DNA from: an uncultured Clostridia bacterium
Lineage (GTDB): Bacteria > Bacillota > Clostridia > UMGS1810
Reading direction: 5' to 3'
Assembly: GCA_905210855.1 (NCBI GenBank)
Contig: CAJLYL010000008.1
Location: 1 to 31,400, forward strand
DNA length: 31,400 nt
This document shows positions 7,807-16,423 of this stretch, in pieces. Position numbers and translations under genes: made by a program. Position 1 is the stretch's first letter; every line of letters starts with the position of its first letter. Below the pieces are notes generated by a model, which did no database searches, had not been told where the DNA came from, and saw only the letters and a program-made list of their open reading frames with translations.

Positions 7807-8352
7807 TTGTCCAGAATAGGAAGAATGCCAATAGATATTCCATCCGGCGTTACTGTTCAGGTTGGTGAAAATAACGAAGTGACGGTAAAGGGCCCCAAGG
7901 GCACACTTACAAAGACGCTTCACAAGGATATGAAGATTACTGTTGACGGCAGCAAGGTTATCGTTGAGAGACCTTCTGAGGACAAGGAACACAAAGCTCT
8001 GCACGGTCTTACAAGATCACTGCTTCACAACATGGTTGTGGGCGTTACAGACGGCTTTGAAAAGACCCTTGAGATAAACGGTGTCGGCTACAGATGCGCA
8101 AAGTCAGGCAAGGTGCTCACGCTCAACCTGGGATATTCACATCCCGTAACGGTTGAAGACGGTGAGGACTACACCCTCGAAGCTCCGAACCCCAACACAA
8201 TCATTGTTAAGGGTATCGACAAGCAGGTTGTAGGTCAGGTTGCCGCTGTTATCAGAGAAAAGAGACTCCCCGAGCCTTATAAGGGCAAAGGTATTAAGTA
8301 TGCCGATGAGGTTATCAGACGCAAAGAAGGAAAGACCGGTGCTAAGAAATAA
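7807..8352 (+). CDS. rplF: 50S ribosomal protein L6 (TTG start)
   Basis: L6 (181 aa) sits near the GTPase-associated centre and has two similar alpha-beta domains. The family N-terminus is (M)SRIGRMPIDIP, which places the start at TTG 7807, 6 nt after AGGAGGTG (7793-7800). An in-frame GTG at 7798 lies inside that Shine-Dalgarno sequence and is therefore rejected. The C-terminal RLPEPYKGKGIKYADEVIRRKEGKTG motif is intact. Confidence 0.95.
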   Translation: MSRIGRMPIDIPSGVTVQVGENNEVTVKGPKGTLTKTLHKDMKITVDGSKVIVERPSEDKEHKALHGLTRSLLHNMVVGVTDGFEKTLEINGVGYRCAKSGKVLTLNLGYSHPVTVEDGEDYTLEAPNPNTIIVKGIDKQVVGQVAAVIREKRLPEPYKGKGIKYADEVIRRKEGKTGAKK

Positions 8353-8376
8353 GGTGCCAGAAAGGAGTAAACGATA

Positions 8377-8745
8377 ATGATAAAGAAAAAAGACAGTAAT
8401 GCTGCAAGAATTAAAAGACATTATAGAGTAAGAAAAAATATTTCCGGAACTCCTGCCCGTCCAAGACTGAATGTATTTCGCTCCAACAGCAATGTATATG
8501 CACAGGTTATTGACGACACTACCGGTAACACCTTAGTTTCTGCGTCCACACTGGATAAGGAAATCAAAGAAAAGGTAAGCTTCGGCGGAAACAAAGAGGC
8601 TGCCAAGGAAGTCGGAATACTTGTTGCAAAGAGAGCTTTGGAAAAAGGTATAAAGACTGTTGTATTTGACAGAAGCGGATATATATATCACGGCAGAGTG
8701 GCAGAGCTCGCGGCCGGCGCCAGAGAAGGCGGCTTAGAATTCTAA
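8377..8745 (+). CDS. rplR: 50S ribosomal protein L18
   Basis: L18 (122 aa) binds 5S rRNA with L5 in the central protuberance. It has a basic N-terminal tail (RIKRHYRVRKNISGTPARPRL) and ends FDRSGYIYHGRVAELAAGAREGGLEF, both typical. AGAAAGGAG lies before the ATG. Confidence 0.97.
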   Translation: MIKKKDSNAARIKRHYRVRKNISGTPARPRLNVFRSNSNVYAQVIDDTTGNTLVSASTLDKEIKEKVSFGGNKEAAKEVGILVAKRALEKGIKTVVFDRSGYIYHGRVAELAAGAREGGLEF

Positions 8746-8766
8746 GAAGGAGGTTGAAAAGCTTTT

Positions 8767-9267
8767 ATGGAAAAATTTAATCCGGACACATTAGACTTGA
8801 AAGAAAAGATAGTTAGCATAAATCGTGTTGCCAAGGTTGTAAAGGGCGGCAGAACCTTCAGATTTGCAGTGCTTATGGTTGTCGGCGATGAAAACGGTCA
8901 TGTCGGCGTAGGCACAGGCAAGGCTGCCGAAATCCCGGACGCAGTCAGAAAGGCAATCGAGGATGCCAAGAAAAATATGATTACGGTTCCGATGGTAGGC
9001 ACCACAATAGCTCACGAGGTTATCGGCGAATTCGGCGCAGGAAAAGTGCTTCTTAAACCCGCTGCCCCCGGTACCGGCGTTATCGCAGGCGGATGCGCGC
9101 GTAGTGTGGTAGAGCTTGCAGGTATTCGCGACATCAGAACAAAGTCACTTCGTTCCAACAATCCTCACAACCTTGTCAGCGCAACAATCGAGGGTCTTAA
9201 GAGCCTCAAGGTAGCTGAAGAAATCGCAGCGCTGCGCGGCAAGACTGTTGAAGAGCTGCTCGGTTAA
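8767..9267 (+). CDS. rpsE: 30S ribosomal protein S5
   Basis: S5 (166 aa) helps set decoding fidelity at the mRNA entry tunnel. It has the N-terminal double-stranded RNA-binding fold (INRVAKVVKGGRTFRFAVLMVVGD) and the C-terminal domain (KPAAPGTGVIAGGCARSVVELAGI). The Shine-Dalgarno AGGAGG is unusually far (13 nt) from the ATG at 8767, but an in-frame TGA at 8755 excludes an earlier start. Confidence 0.96.
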   Translation: MEKFNPDTLDLKEKIVSINRVAKVVKGGRTFRFAVLMVVGDENGHVGVGTGKAAEIPDAVRKAIEDAKKNMITVPMVGTTIAHEVIGEFGAGKVLLKPAAPGTGVIAGGCARSVVELAGIRDIRTKSLRSNNPHNLVSATIEGLKSLKVAEEIAALRGKTVEELLG

Positions 9268-9304
9268 TGAGCCGCAATGTTTATAAAAATAGGAGGACGA
9301 AACA

Positions 9305-9484
9305 ATGGCTAAAATTAAAGTTACTTTAGTAAAGAGCCCTATCGGTTATAAAAAAGACCAGATAGCAACAGTTGCTGCTCTCGGACTAAAGAAAATCAGA
9401 GACGAAAAAATTCACGAAGCCACACCTGCTATTATAGGTATGACTAAAAAGGTGAATCATTTGGTAAGCGTCGAAGAAATATAA
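9305..9484 (+). CDS. rpmD: 50S ribosomal protein L30
   Basis: A 59-aa ORF starting MAKIKVTLVKSPIGYKKDQI encodes L30, a small 50S protein that is absent from some bacterial lineages. It lies in the standard place between rpsE and rplO. ATAGGAGGA precedes the ATG, and the ILGLKK-like element appears as ALGLKKI. It is short enough to be missed by simple ORF length cut-offs. Confidence 0.95.
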   Translation: MAKIKVTLVKSPIGYKKDQIATVAALGLKKIRDEKIHEATPAIIGMTKKVNHLVSVEEI

Positions 9485-9502
9485 TCAAAGGAGGTGCTCT
9501 AA

Positions 9503-9943
9503 ATGAAATTATTTGAACTTCAGCCGACACAGGGCGCTACAAAAGACGCCAAGAGAAAAGGCAGAGGACACGGTTCAGGTAACGGCAAGACCGCAGGCCG
9601 CGGCCACAAAGGTCAGAAGGCAAGAAGCGGCGGCGGTGTAAGAATCGGTTTTGAGGGCGGTCAGATGCCTATTTACAGAAGACTGCCGAAGCGCGGTTTC
9701 AACAATATATTTGCAAAGAGCTATGCACAGGTCAATGTGTCAGACCTCAATAAGTTTGACAACGGTGCGGTTGTAGACGCACAGGCACTCATTGACGCAG
9801 GCATTATCAAAAAGGCTCTTGACGGCGTTAAGATTCTCGGAAACGGAAATGTTGAGAAAAAGCTCACCGTCAAGGCTGCCAAGTTTACCGGTTCCGCTAA
9901 AGAGAAAATTGAAGCGGCGGGCGGAAAGGTTGAGGTGATGTAA
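9503..9943 (+). CDS. rplO: 50S ribosomal protein L15
   Basis: L15 (146 aa) is a late assembly protein with a long basic extension. The glycine-rich stretch KRKGRGHGSGNGKTAGRGHK and the GFEGGQMPIYRRLPKRGF motif are diagnostic. AAAGGAGGTG precedes the ATG. The 3' end provides the Shine-Dalgarno for secY, whose GTG begins 2 nt after the rplO stop. Confidence 0.97.
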   Translation: MKLFELQPTQGATKDAKRKGRGHGSGNGKTAGRGHKGQKARSGGGVRIGFEGGQMPIYRRLPKRGFNNIFAKSYAQVNVSDLNKFDNGAVVDAQALIDAGIIKKALDGVKILGNGNVEKKLTVKAAKFTGSAKEKIEAAGGKVEVM

Positions 9944-9944
9944 A

Positions 9945-11210
9945 GTGTTTCAGACTCTGAGAAATGCGTGGAAAATCCCTGATCTCCGAAAAAGAATGCT
10001 TTACACACTGGTAATGATAGTAATATTCAGACTCGGAACATTCATCCCGGTGCCGGGCTTGAATGCGAGCGTACTCCAGTCTCTCGTTGAGAGCAGCGAC
10101 AACAACCTCTTCGGTTTGCTCGACAGCTTCTCCGGCGGATCCTTCAGCAACGCGACGATTTTTGCAATGAGTATTACACCGTACATCAACTCGTCAATTA
10201 TACTTCAGCTCCTCACCGTGGCTATCCCCTCTCTCGAGAGGCTTGCCAAGGAAGGCGAGGAAGGCAGAAAGGTAATTGCCAAGTGGACACGATATATAAC
10301 AATTATACTTGCTTTCATTCAGGCGACAGGCCTCTACTTCGGACTCAAATCCGCTGTTGAGCATCCCGGAGTGCTTAGCTATATAACAATTGTTGCAACA
10401 TTTACAGCCGGCACGGCGTTTCTTATGTGGCTCGGCGAGCAAATTACAGATAAGGGCGTGGGCAACGGTATATCAATGATTATCTTTGCCGGCATAGTAT
10501 CAAGGGTTCCGAGTATGGTTTACGGAATCTATCAGAACTACCTCAACGATGCGATAAACATCTGGGGTGTGTTGGCAATAGCAGTATTTGCAATTGCTAT
10601 GATAGCATTCGTTGTGTTCATCAACGATGCTGAAAGAAGAATACCTGTTCAGTATGCAAAAAGAATGGTAGGCAGAAAGATGTACGGCGGTCAGAATACT
10701 CATATTCCGATCAAAGTTGCTCTCGCAGGCGTTATTCCGATCATCTTTGCGATGTCGATAATGGCGTTCCCGTCCACCATAATGAGCTTTACCGGAACAC
10801 CTACATCAGGCTTCTGGGGAACATTCTGGAGACAGGTATCATCGGGTTGGGTATATATCGTAATATACTTCCTGCTCATCATATTCTTCACATACTTCTA
10901 TACTGCAATTCAGTTCAATCCGATTGAAATTGCAAATAATATGAAGAAAAACGGCGGCTCTGTTCCGGGCATCAGATCCGGCAAGCCGACAAGTGATTAT
11001 ATCACCAGAATCCTTACAAGAGTAACGCTTGCAGGTGCGCTTTTCCTCGCACTCGTAGCCGTTATACCGATGATACTCGGTCAGGTAATCGGATTCAGCA
11101 TTTCCATCGGCGGTACATCACTTCTCATTATGGTCGGCGTTGCGCTCGAAACTGTTAAGCAGATTGAGTCGCAGATGCTCATGCGCCACTATAAAGGTTT
11201 CTTGGATTAA
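9945..11210 (+). CDS. secY: Preprotein translocase channel subunit SecY (GTG start)
   Basis: SecY (421 aa) forms the protein-conducting channel of the Sec translocase in the cytoplasmic membrane, working with SecE, SecG and SecA. The N-terminal LRKRMLYTLVMIVIFRLGTF begins the first of about ten membrane segments; GISMIIFAGIVSR, the cytoplasmic loop with RRIPVQYAKRMVGRK, and the C-terminal QIESQMLMRHYKGFL are family features. The start is GTG at 9945, with GAGGTGA (9932-9938) within rplO. This is the channel through which the secreted proteins at 16487 and 25253 would be exported. Confidence 0.97.
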   Translation: MFQTLRNAWKIPDLRKRMLYTLVMIVIFRLGTFIPVPGLNASVLQSLVESSDNNLFGLLDSFSGGSFSNATIFAMSITPYINSSIILQLLTVAIPSLERLAKEGEEGRKVIAKWTRYITIILAFIQATGLYFGLKSAVEHPGVLSYITIVATFTAGTAFLMWLGEQITDKGVGNGISMIIFAGIVSRVPSMVYGIYQNYLNDAINIWGVLAIAVFAIAMIAFVVFINDAERRIPVQYAKRMVGRKMYGGQNTHIPIKVALAGVIPIIFAMSIMAFPSTIMSFTGTPTSGFWGTFWRQVSSGWVYIVIYFLLIIFFTYFYTAIQFNPIEIANNMKKNGGSVPGIRSGKPTSDYITRILTRVTLAGALFLALVAVIPMILGQVIGFSISIGGTSLLIMVGVALETVKQIESQMLMRHYKGFLD

Positions 11211-11225
11211 TATAAGGGGTAATAT

Positions 11226-11855
11226 ATGAAGCTTATAATGTTAGGAGCGCCGGGTGCCGGCAAAGGTACTCAGGCAGCGATTATTTGTGAAAAATATTCA
11301 ATACCGACAATATCAACAGGTGCGATTATAAGAGCCGCAATAAGAGGCGGCACACCCGTCGGCAAGCAGGCAAAGAATTATATCGACAAAGGCTTGCTTG
11401 TGCCGGATGAGGTTGTTATCGGCATAATCAAAGAGCGCCTTGCCGAGGATGACTGCAAAAACGGCTTCATCCTCGACGGCTTCCCCAGAACCACCGCTCA
11501 GGCGGACGCTCTGGAGAAGATGGGCATCTCAATCGACTATGCGGTGTCAATCGAGGTTGACGACAGCATCATTCTCGACAGGTTGGGCGGCAGACGCGAA
11601 TGCAGCGGCTGCGGTGCCACATATCACATAAAGTACAACCCGAGCAAATCGGGCGATAAGTGTGAAAAATGCGGCGGCGAGCTTATAACAAGACCTGATG
11701 ACTGTGAAGAAACAATCATGAGCCGACTCAAGGTGTACCACGAGACCACAGAGGTTCTCAAGGATTATTACAACAAGAGAGGCAAGCTCATAAAAATCAA
11801 CGGTGATGCGGGCGTGGATGACATTACTAAGGAAATCTTCGCCGCACTCGGTTGA
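11226..11855 (+). CDS. adk: Adenylate kinase, zinc-binding lid
   Basis: Adk (209 aa) catalyses ATP + AMP = 2 ADP in the cytoplasm. The P-loop GAPGAGKGT spans residues 7-15 and DGFPRT spans 84-89. The lid carries four cysteines (C126, C129, C146, C149) as CxxC...CxxC, the zinc form common in Gram-positives. The usual STGD motif reads STGAIIR here, so the Asp is replaced, a substitution worth noting. The start has only a weak GGGG-type RBS. Its location after secY is conserved in many bacteria. Confidence 0.96.
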   Translation: MKLIMLGAPGAGKGTQAAIICEKYSIPTISTGAIIRAAIRGGTPVGKQAKNYIDKGLLVPDEVVIGIIKERLAEDDCKNGFILDGFPRTTAQADALEKMGISIDYAVSIEVDDSIILDRLGGRRECSGCGATYHIKYNPSKSGDKCEKCGGELITRPDDCEETIMSRLKVYHETTEVLKDYYNKRGKLIKINGDAGVDDITKEIFAALG

Positions 11856-11879
11856 GGAAGGCTTGGCAGGGAGGTTGAC

Positions 11880-12641
11880 ATGATATATTTAAAATCCGCT
11901 TCGGACATTGAAAAAATGCGCGAATCCGGCAGAATTGTATATGAAACCTTTGATGTGCTCAAAGCTCACCTTAAACCGGGAATCACCACGAAGGAACTCG
12001 ATAAAATCGCATATGATTTTATTTTGAGTCAGGGTGCAAAACCGTCTTTTCTGAATTACAGCGGATATCCGGCAAGCATATGCGCCTCCGTGAATGATGT
12101 CGTGATACACGGCATACCGAACAAAAAGACTGTCCTCAAGGAGGGCGATATAATAAGTCTTGACATAGGAGCCGTGAAAAACGGTTTCCACGGAGATGCG
12201 GCACGAACCTACGGCGTGGGCAAGATAAGCGCCGACGCACAGCGTCTCATAGATGTGACGCAGCAGAGCTTTTACGAGGGTCTTAAGTACGCCGTATCGG
12301 GCGAGAGACTCGGCAGCATAAGCGCGACGGTTCAGAAATATGTTGAAGAAAACGGATTTTCCATTGTGCGCAACTATTGCGGACACGGAATCGGCAGAAA
12401 AATGCACGAAAGCCCCGAAATCCCGAACTACGGGACATTCGGCCACGGAATACGGCTTGCCAAAGGCATGACCATAGCGGTCGAGCCGATGGTGAACTTC
12501 GGCAGAGCAGAGACAAACTGCATGGGAGACGGCTGGACGGTAAAGACAGCCGACGGCTCGCTCGCCGCGCATTATGAGAACACCATTCTCATAACGGACG
12601 GCAAACCGCAGCTGCTCACCAATCCCGAGTGGGGTGGCTGA
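11880..12641 (+). CDS. map: Methionine aminopeptidase, type I
   Basis: This enzyme (253 aa) removes the initiator methionine from nascent proteins, a dimetal hydrolase reaction. All ligands are in place: D95, D106, H169, E202 and E233, plus H77 in the substrate pocket. CGHGIGRKMHE and IAVEPMV are the signature stretches. It lacks the N-terminal SH3-binding zinc extension of longer variants. GGGAGGTTGAC lies just before the ATG. Confidence 0.96.
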   Translation: MIYLKSASDIEKMRESGRIVYETFDVLKAHLKPGITTKELDKIAYDFILSQGAKPSFLNYSGYPASICASVNDVVIHGIPNKKTVLKEGDIISLDIGAVKNGFHGDAARTYGVGKISADAQRLIDVTQQSFYEGLKYAVSGERLGSISATVQKYVEENGFSIVRNYCGHGIGRKMHESPEIPNYGTFGHGIRLAKGMTIAVEPMVNFGRAETNCMGDGWTVKTADGSLAAHYENTILITDGKPQLLTNPEWGG

Positions 12642-12643
12642 GC

Positions 12644-12919
12644 ATGGATAATCACATTGCAGAGGTTGTCTGCACACTTGCCGGCAGAGACAAAGGCAAA
12701 TATTTTCTCGTGATTGCGCAGGAGGACAATTTCCTCTATCTGTGCGACGGGAAGGGCCGCAAGGTCGGCAGTCCGAAGAAGAAGAAAATCAAACACGTGA
12801 GCTTTACGGACGTGAAAAACGATTTTGTTTCGTCCAAGCTTGCGCAGGGCGGCAAGCTTACCAACAAAGAGGTAAGATATGCGCTGTCCGATTATTTGAC
12901 CGCATCGGCAAACGAATAA
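12644..12919 (+). CDS. KOW-domain RNA-binding protein (L14e-like)
   Basis: A 91-aa basic protein with an N-terminal KOW-like fold: EVVCTLAGRDKGKYFLVI followed by a lysine-rich patch KVGSPKKKKIKHVSF. Small KOW proteins of this type commonly sit between map and infA in Clostridia; their role is not established, though ribosome or RNA binding is likely from the fold and context. The ATG at 12644 lies 2 nt after the map stop, with GGGGTGG upstream; a GTG at 12629 inside map is less likely. Confidence 0.85.
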   Translation: MDNHIAEVVCTLAGRDKGKYFLVIAQEDNFLYLCDGKGRKVGSPKKKKIKHVSFTDVKNDFVSSKLAQGGKLTNKEVRYALSDYLTASANE

Positions 12920-12942
12920 ATAGGATTTGGAGGTAGTATCCC

Positions 12943-13161
12943 ATGGCTAAGGAAGATGTTTTTGAATATGAGGGCACTGTTGTGGAAGCTCTGCCTAACG
13001 CTATGTTCAGAGTAGAATTTGAAAACGGTCATACAATACTGGCTCACATCTCGGGCAAGCTGAGGATGAATTACATCAGAATTCTTCCCGGCGACAAAGT
13101 TACGGTTGAGATGTCTCCTTACGACCTCACCAGAGGCCGCATAACATGGAGAGCCAAATAA
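12943..13161 (+). CDS. infA: Translation initiation factor IF-1
   Basis: IF-1 (72 aa, exact usual length) is an OB-fold protein that occupies the 30S A site during initiation. MAKEDVFEYEGTVVEALPNAMFRVEFENGH and the C-terminal MSPYDLTRGRITWR are near-invariant. TTGGAGGT precedes the ATG. Confidence 0.97.
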   Translation: MAKEDVFEYEGTVVEALPNAMFRVEFENGHTILAHISGKLRMNYIRILPGDKVTVEMSPYDLTRGRITWRAK

Positions 13162-13192
13162 GACCGCGGAAATTTGATAGGAGGTTACGGTA

Positions 13193-13306
13193 ATGAAAGT
13201 CAGACCATCAGTTAAACCAATATGTGAAAAATGCAAAATCATTAAAAGAAAAGGCAATATAATGGTTATTTGCTCCAACCCCAAGCACAAACAGAGACAG
13301 GGCTGA
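13193..13306 (+). CDS. rpmJ: 50S ribosomal protein L36
   Basis: A 37-aa ORF, MKVRPSVKPICEKCKIIKRK onward, encodes L36, the smallest 50S protein. The zinc ligands C11, C14, C27 and H32 are present, so this is the zinc-containing form. ATAGGAGGT precedes the ATG at 13193. A 157-nt gap follows before rpsM. Confidence 0.96.
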   Translation: MKVRPSVKPICEKCKIIKRKGNIMVICSNPKHKQRQG

Positions 13307-13317
13307 GGCAAGATTTG

Positions 13318-13338
13318 CGGCGCATTCCTTGAGCGCCG
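13318..13338 (+). other. GC-rich hairpin in the rpmJ-rpsM gap
   Basis: CGGCGC (13318-13323) and GCGCCG (13333-13338) pair around a 9-nt loop shortly after rpmJ. Only scattered T residues follow, so termination would be weak. The rest of the 157-nt gap is AT-rich towards rpsM and could hold a secondary promoter, but I see no convincing -35/-10 pair. Confidence 0.3.
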
Positions 13339-13463
13339 GGTTCAATTTGCTTTATAGCTTTTGAGGTGCGGCTGTACAGACACAGAGAGAAAAAATGTGA
13401 CTGTAATCTTTAAGGGTTATGAAATATATTTTTTATTAATAACACAGGAGGTGCAAAAATCCA

Positions 13464-13832
13464 ATGGCAAGAATAGCAGGTGTAGATTTACCTAACGAAA
13501 AAAGAGTTGAAATCGGTCTTACCTATATCTACGGCATCGGTGTGCCCAGCTCAAACAAAATCCTGAGCGAAGCAGGCATCAACCCCGATACGAGAGTAAA
13601 GGATCTTACCGAGGAAGAGCAGACAAAAATCAGAGAGATAATCGACAGAGATTACACTGTTGAAGGTGACCTCCGTCGTCAGATTGCTCTCGATATCAAA
13701 AGACTTATAGAAATCGGCTGTTACAGAGGTCTCCGTCACAGAAGAGGACTCCCCTGCCGCGGTCAGAATACAAAAAATAATGCCAGGACGAGAAAAGGTC
13801 CCAAGAGGACAATCGCAGGCAAGAAAAAATAA
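13464..13832 (+). CDS. rpsM: 30S ribosomal protein S13
   Basis: S13 (122 aa) forms the head bridge to the 50S subunit and contacts P-site tRNA. MARIAGVDLPNEKRVEIGLTYI starts the helix-two-turn-helix domain, and the basic tail GLPCRGQNTKNNARTRKGP is typical. CACAGGAGGTG lies upstream of the ATG. It begins the alpha-operon part of the block. Confidence 0.97.
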   Translation: MARIAGVDLPNEKRVEIGLTYIYGIGVPSSNKILSEAGINPDTRVKDLTEEEQTKIREIIDRDYTVEGDLRRQIALDIKRLIEIGCYRGLRHRRGLPCRGQNTKNNARTRKGPKRTIAGKKK

Positions 13833-13850
13833 TGTAGGAGGGATTAAGCA

Positions 13851-14240
13851 ATGGCTGTTCAAAAGAAAGTACGCAAAAGACGCGAAAAGAAGAATATTGA
13901 GCGTGGAGCTGTGCATATCCGTTCCACATTTAACAACACAATCGTTACCATTACAGATGTAGCGGGCAACGCCCTCTCTTGGGCAAGCTCCGGCGGCCTC
14001 GGCTTCCGCGGCTCAAGAAAGAGCACTCCGTTTGCTTCGCAGATGGCTGCCGAGACAGCAGCTAAGGCTGCTATGGAGCACGGACTCAAGTCTGTTGAAG
14101 TGTATGTAAAAGGTCCCGGCGCCGGCAGAGAAGCTGCTATCAGAGCACTCCAGACAGCAGGCCTTGAGGTAACAATGATTAAAGACGTAACTCCGATTCC
14201 TCACAACGGTTGCAGACCGCCCAAGAGAAGAAGAGTCTGA
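13851..14240 (+). CDS. rpsK: 30S ribosomal protein S11
   Basis: S11 (129 aa) lies on the 30S platform near the mRNA exit. HIRSTFNNTIVTITDVAGNAL, the GFRGSRKSTPFASQMAAE stretch, and the C-terminal DVTPIPHNGCRPPKRRRV are signature sequences. GTAGGAGGG precedes the ATG, 18 nt after rpsM. Confidence 0.97.
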   Translation: MAVQKKVRKRREKKNIERGAVHIRSTFNNTIVTITDVAGNALSWASSGGLGFRGSRKSTPFASQMAAETAAKAAMEHGLKSVEVYVKGPGAGREAAIRALQTAGLEVTMIKDVTPIPHNGCRPPKRRRV

Positions 14241-14272
14241 TTTAAAATTTTTTGTAGAAGGAGGAAAAGACC

Positions 14273-14866
14273 ATGGCAAGAAATATGCAGCCGGTATTGA
14301 AAAGATGCAGAACACTCGGCATCTCTCCGGCAACACTCGGTATTGATAAAGAGTCAAACAGAAATCCGAGACAGACAAGAAGAAAACAGTCGGAGTATGG
14401 TTTGCAGCTGACTGAAAAGCAGAAAGTAAAGTTCATCTACGGTATGCTTGAAAAGCAGTTTCACAAATACTATGTTATGGCGACAAAGAGAAACGGCAAC
14501 ACCGGTGAGATGCTGCTCCAGATTCTCGAGTCCAGACTTGATAATGTAGTATACAGACTGGCTTTGGCTAACACAAGACGCGAGGCAAGACAGCTTGTTA
14601 CTCACGGTCATATCACACTTAACGGCAAAAAAGCGGATATCCCGTCAATGCTTGTTAAGCCCGGCGATGTAATCGCTGTAAGAGAGAAGAGCAGAAGCTC
14701 TGTAAGGATTAAGGAAATCGTTGAGAAGAACTCCAAGAGAGTTATCCCTTCTTGGCTTGATATGGATCGTGACACGCTGACAGGTAAGGTAATCAGACTC
14801 TCCGAGAGAGAGGATATCGATTATGATGTTGCAGAGCACCTTATCGTCGAGCTCTATTCTAAATAA
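14273..14866 (+). CDS. rpsD: 30S ribosomal protein S4 (zinc-free form)
   Basis: S4 (197 aa) nucleates 30S assembly. The N-terminal domain lacks the CxxxC...C cluster of zinc-type S4 and keeps only C12, so it is a C-minus form. The S4 RNA-binding domain is at residues about 88-150 (SRLDNVVYRLALANTRREAR followed by LVTHGHITLNGKKADIPS). In E. coli S4 represses the alpha operon; no pseudoknot was identified here. GAAGGAGGA precedes the ATG. Confidence 0.96.
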   Translation: MARNMQPVLKRCRTLGISPATLGIDKESNRNPRQTRRKQSEYGLQLTEKQKVKFIYGMLEKQFHKYYVMATKRNGNTGEMLLQILESRLDNVVYRLALANTRREARQLVTHGHITLNGKKADIPSMLVKPGDVIAVREKSRSSVRIKEIVEKNSKRVIPSWLDMDRDTLTGKVIRLSEREDIDYDVAEHLIVELYSK

Positions 14867-14980
14867 TAACATTTTACCCTCGGTAAGTGGATTGAAATAC
14901 TATATGCTCAAACGGCGGGGCATTCATCAACGTTTGTTGTCTGCTCTGTCGGACTTAGACTTTTTTAGGAGGGTTAGAAT

Positions 14981-15934
14981 ATGATAGAAATGGAAAAACC
15001 GCGTGTTGAGTGCGTAGAAAAGAGCGATGACGGCAAATACGCCAGATTTGAGGTAGAACCGCTTGAGCGCGGCTACGGCATCACCCTCGGAAACAGCCTG
15101 AGGAGAGTTCTCCTCTCGTCTCTTCCGGGCGCTGCCGCAACCAGCGTTAAGATAGACGGAGTTCTTCACGAGTTTTCTACAATCCCCGGTGTCAAAGAGG
15201 ATGTTACCGAGATTATACTCAATGTTAAGCGTATCGTTGCCAAGATATATTCGGATACACCGGTTGTTGTCACCATTAACGCAACCGGCGAGTGCGAAGT
15301 TTGCGCAAGGGATATCAAGTGCCCCGAGAGCGTGGAGATTATAAACGAAGATTTGCACATTGCTACACTCAGCGAAGGTGCAAAGCTTGTTATGGAGATT
15401 ACCATGCAAAAGGGCAGAGGTTATGTAACCAGTGAGAAGAACAAGGAGAATATGCAGAATATTATCGGCGTTATTCCCGTTGATTCAATCTATTCGCCTA
15501 TTGATAAGGTGAACTACGAGGTTACCAATACCCGTGTCGGTCAGGTTACCGATTATGACAAGCTTACAATTGAGATTTTCGCTGACGGTACCATTGCTCC
15601 CGAGGAAGCATTGTCACTAAGCGCAAAGATTTTGAATGATCATATGAATTTGTTCATCGACCTTGCTGAAGGTTTCAAGAGCAAAGAGATTATGGTTGAA
15701 AAAGAGGATAACAAGAAGAACAAGGTTCTTGAGCTTACTATCGAGGAGCTTGATCTCTCTGTCCGCTCGTTCAACTGCCTCAAGCGCGCAGGCATCAACA
15801 CAGTGGAGGATTTGGTAAGCAAATCCGAAGGCGAAATGATGCGTGTGAGAAACCTGGGCAAAAAATCTCTTGAAGAGGTTGTCAGCAAGCTCAACTCTTT
15901 GGGATTTCAGTTCTCAAAGGACTATGATGAATAA
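14981..15934 (+). CDS. rpoA: RNA polymerase subunit alpha
   Basis: Alpha (317 aa) dimerises to scaffold RNA polymerase and contacts UP elements and activators. The N-terminal domain shows RYGITLGNSLRR-like GYGITLGNSLRRVLLSSLPG at about residues 32-51; the C-terminal domain (about 250-310) has the ELDLSVRSFNCLKRAGINT and RNLGKKSLEEV helices that bind DNA. TAGGAGGG precedes the ATG at 14981; a second Met three codons on is possible. A 114-nt gap separates it from rpsD. Confidence 0.96.
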   Translation: MIEMEKPRVECVEKSDDGKYARFEVEPLERGYGITLGNSLRRVLLSSLPGAAATSVKIDGVLHEFSTIPGVKEDVTEIILNVKRIVAKIYSDTPVVVTINATGECEVCARDIKCPESVEIINEDLHIATLSEGAKLVMEITMQKGRGYVTSEKNKENMQNIIGVIPVDSIYSPIDKVNYEVTNTRVGQVTDYDKLTIEIFADGTIAPEEALSLSAKILNDHMNLFIDLAEGFKSKEIMVEKEDNKKNKVLELTIEELDLSVRSFNCLKRAGINTVEDLVSKSEGEMMRVRNLGKKSLEEVVSKLNSLGFQFSKDYDE

Positions 15935-15978
15935 AAAGCTACGGGTTAGATAATTTTATAAAGGAGGTATACATTCTT

Positions 15979-16320
15979 ATGCCGGGTACAAGAAAATTGG
16001 GTCGTGCTACTGACCACAGAATTGCTACTCTGAGAAATCTTGTTACAAGTCTTCTGGAAAACGGAAGAATTGAAACAACTCTTCCCAAGGCAAAGGAAGT
16101 CAGATGCATGGCTGAAAAAATGATTACTTTGGGCAAGACCAATACATTGCACACCAGAAGACAGGCACTTGCTTACATCACCAAAGAGGATGTTGTAACA
16201 AAGCTGTTTGCTGAGATTGCTCCTAAATACAGCGAAAGAGAAGGTGGCTACACCAGAATCGTTAAGCTGGGTCAGAGACGCGGAGACGCCGCAGAAATGG
16301 CTATTATCGAATTGGTTTAA
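15979..16320 (+). CDS. rplQ: 50S ribosomal protein L17
   Basis: L17 (113 aa) lies near the tunnel exit. MPGTRKLGRATDHRIATLRNL and the end GGYTRIVKLGQRRGDAAEMAIIEL are canonical. AAAGGAGGT precedes the ATG. It is the last gene of the block; a strong terminator begins 15 nt after its stop. Confidence 0.97.
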   Translation: MPGTRKLGRATDHRIATLRNLVTSLLENGRIETTLPKAKEVRCMAEKMITLGKTNTLHTRRQALAYITKEDVVTKLFAEIAPKYSEREGGYTRIVKLGQRRGDAAEMAIIELV

Positions 16321-16334
16321 TCTTAAGTTATATA

Positions 16335-16377
16335 AAAAAACACAGGTTTGGAGATTTGCTCCGAGCCTGTGTTTTTT
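16335..16377 (+). terminator. Intrinsic terminator of the ribosomal block
   Basis: Arms at 16335-16353 and 16359-16377 form a 19-bp stem (17 Watson-Crick and two G-U pairs) with a 5-nt loop, ending in a run of six T residues. It marks the boundary between the housekeeping block and the accessory island. Confidence 0.93.
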
Positions 16378-16423
16378 AGTATATGTCACAAAATTTTACT
16401 GTAATTTATATGGGAATATTGCA

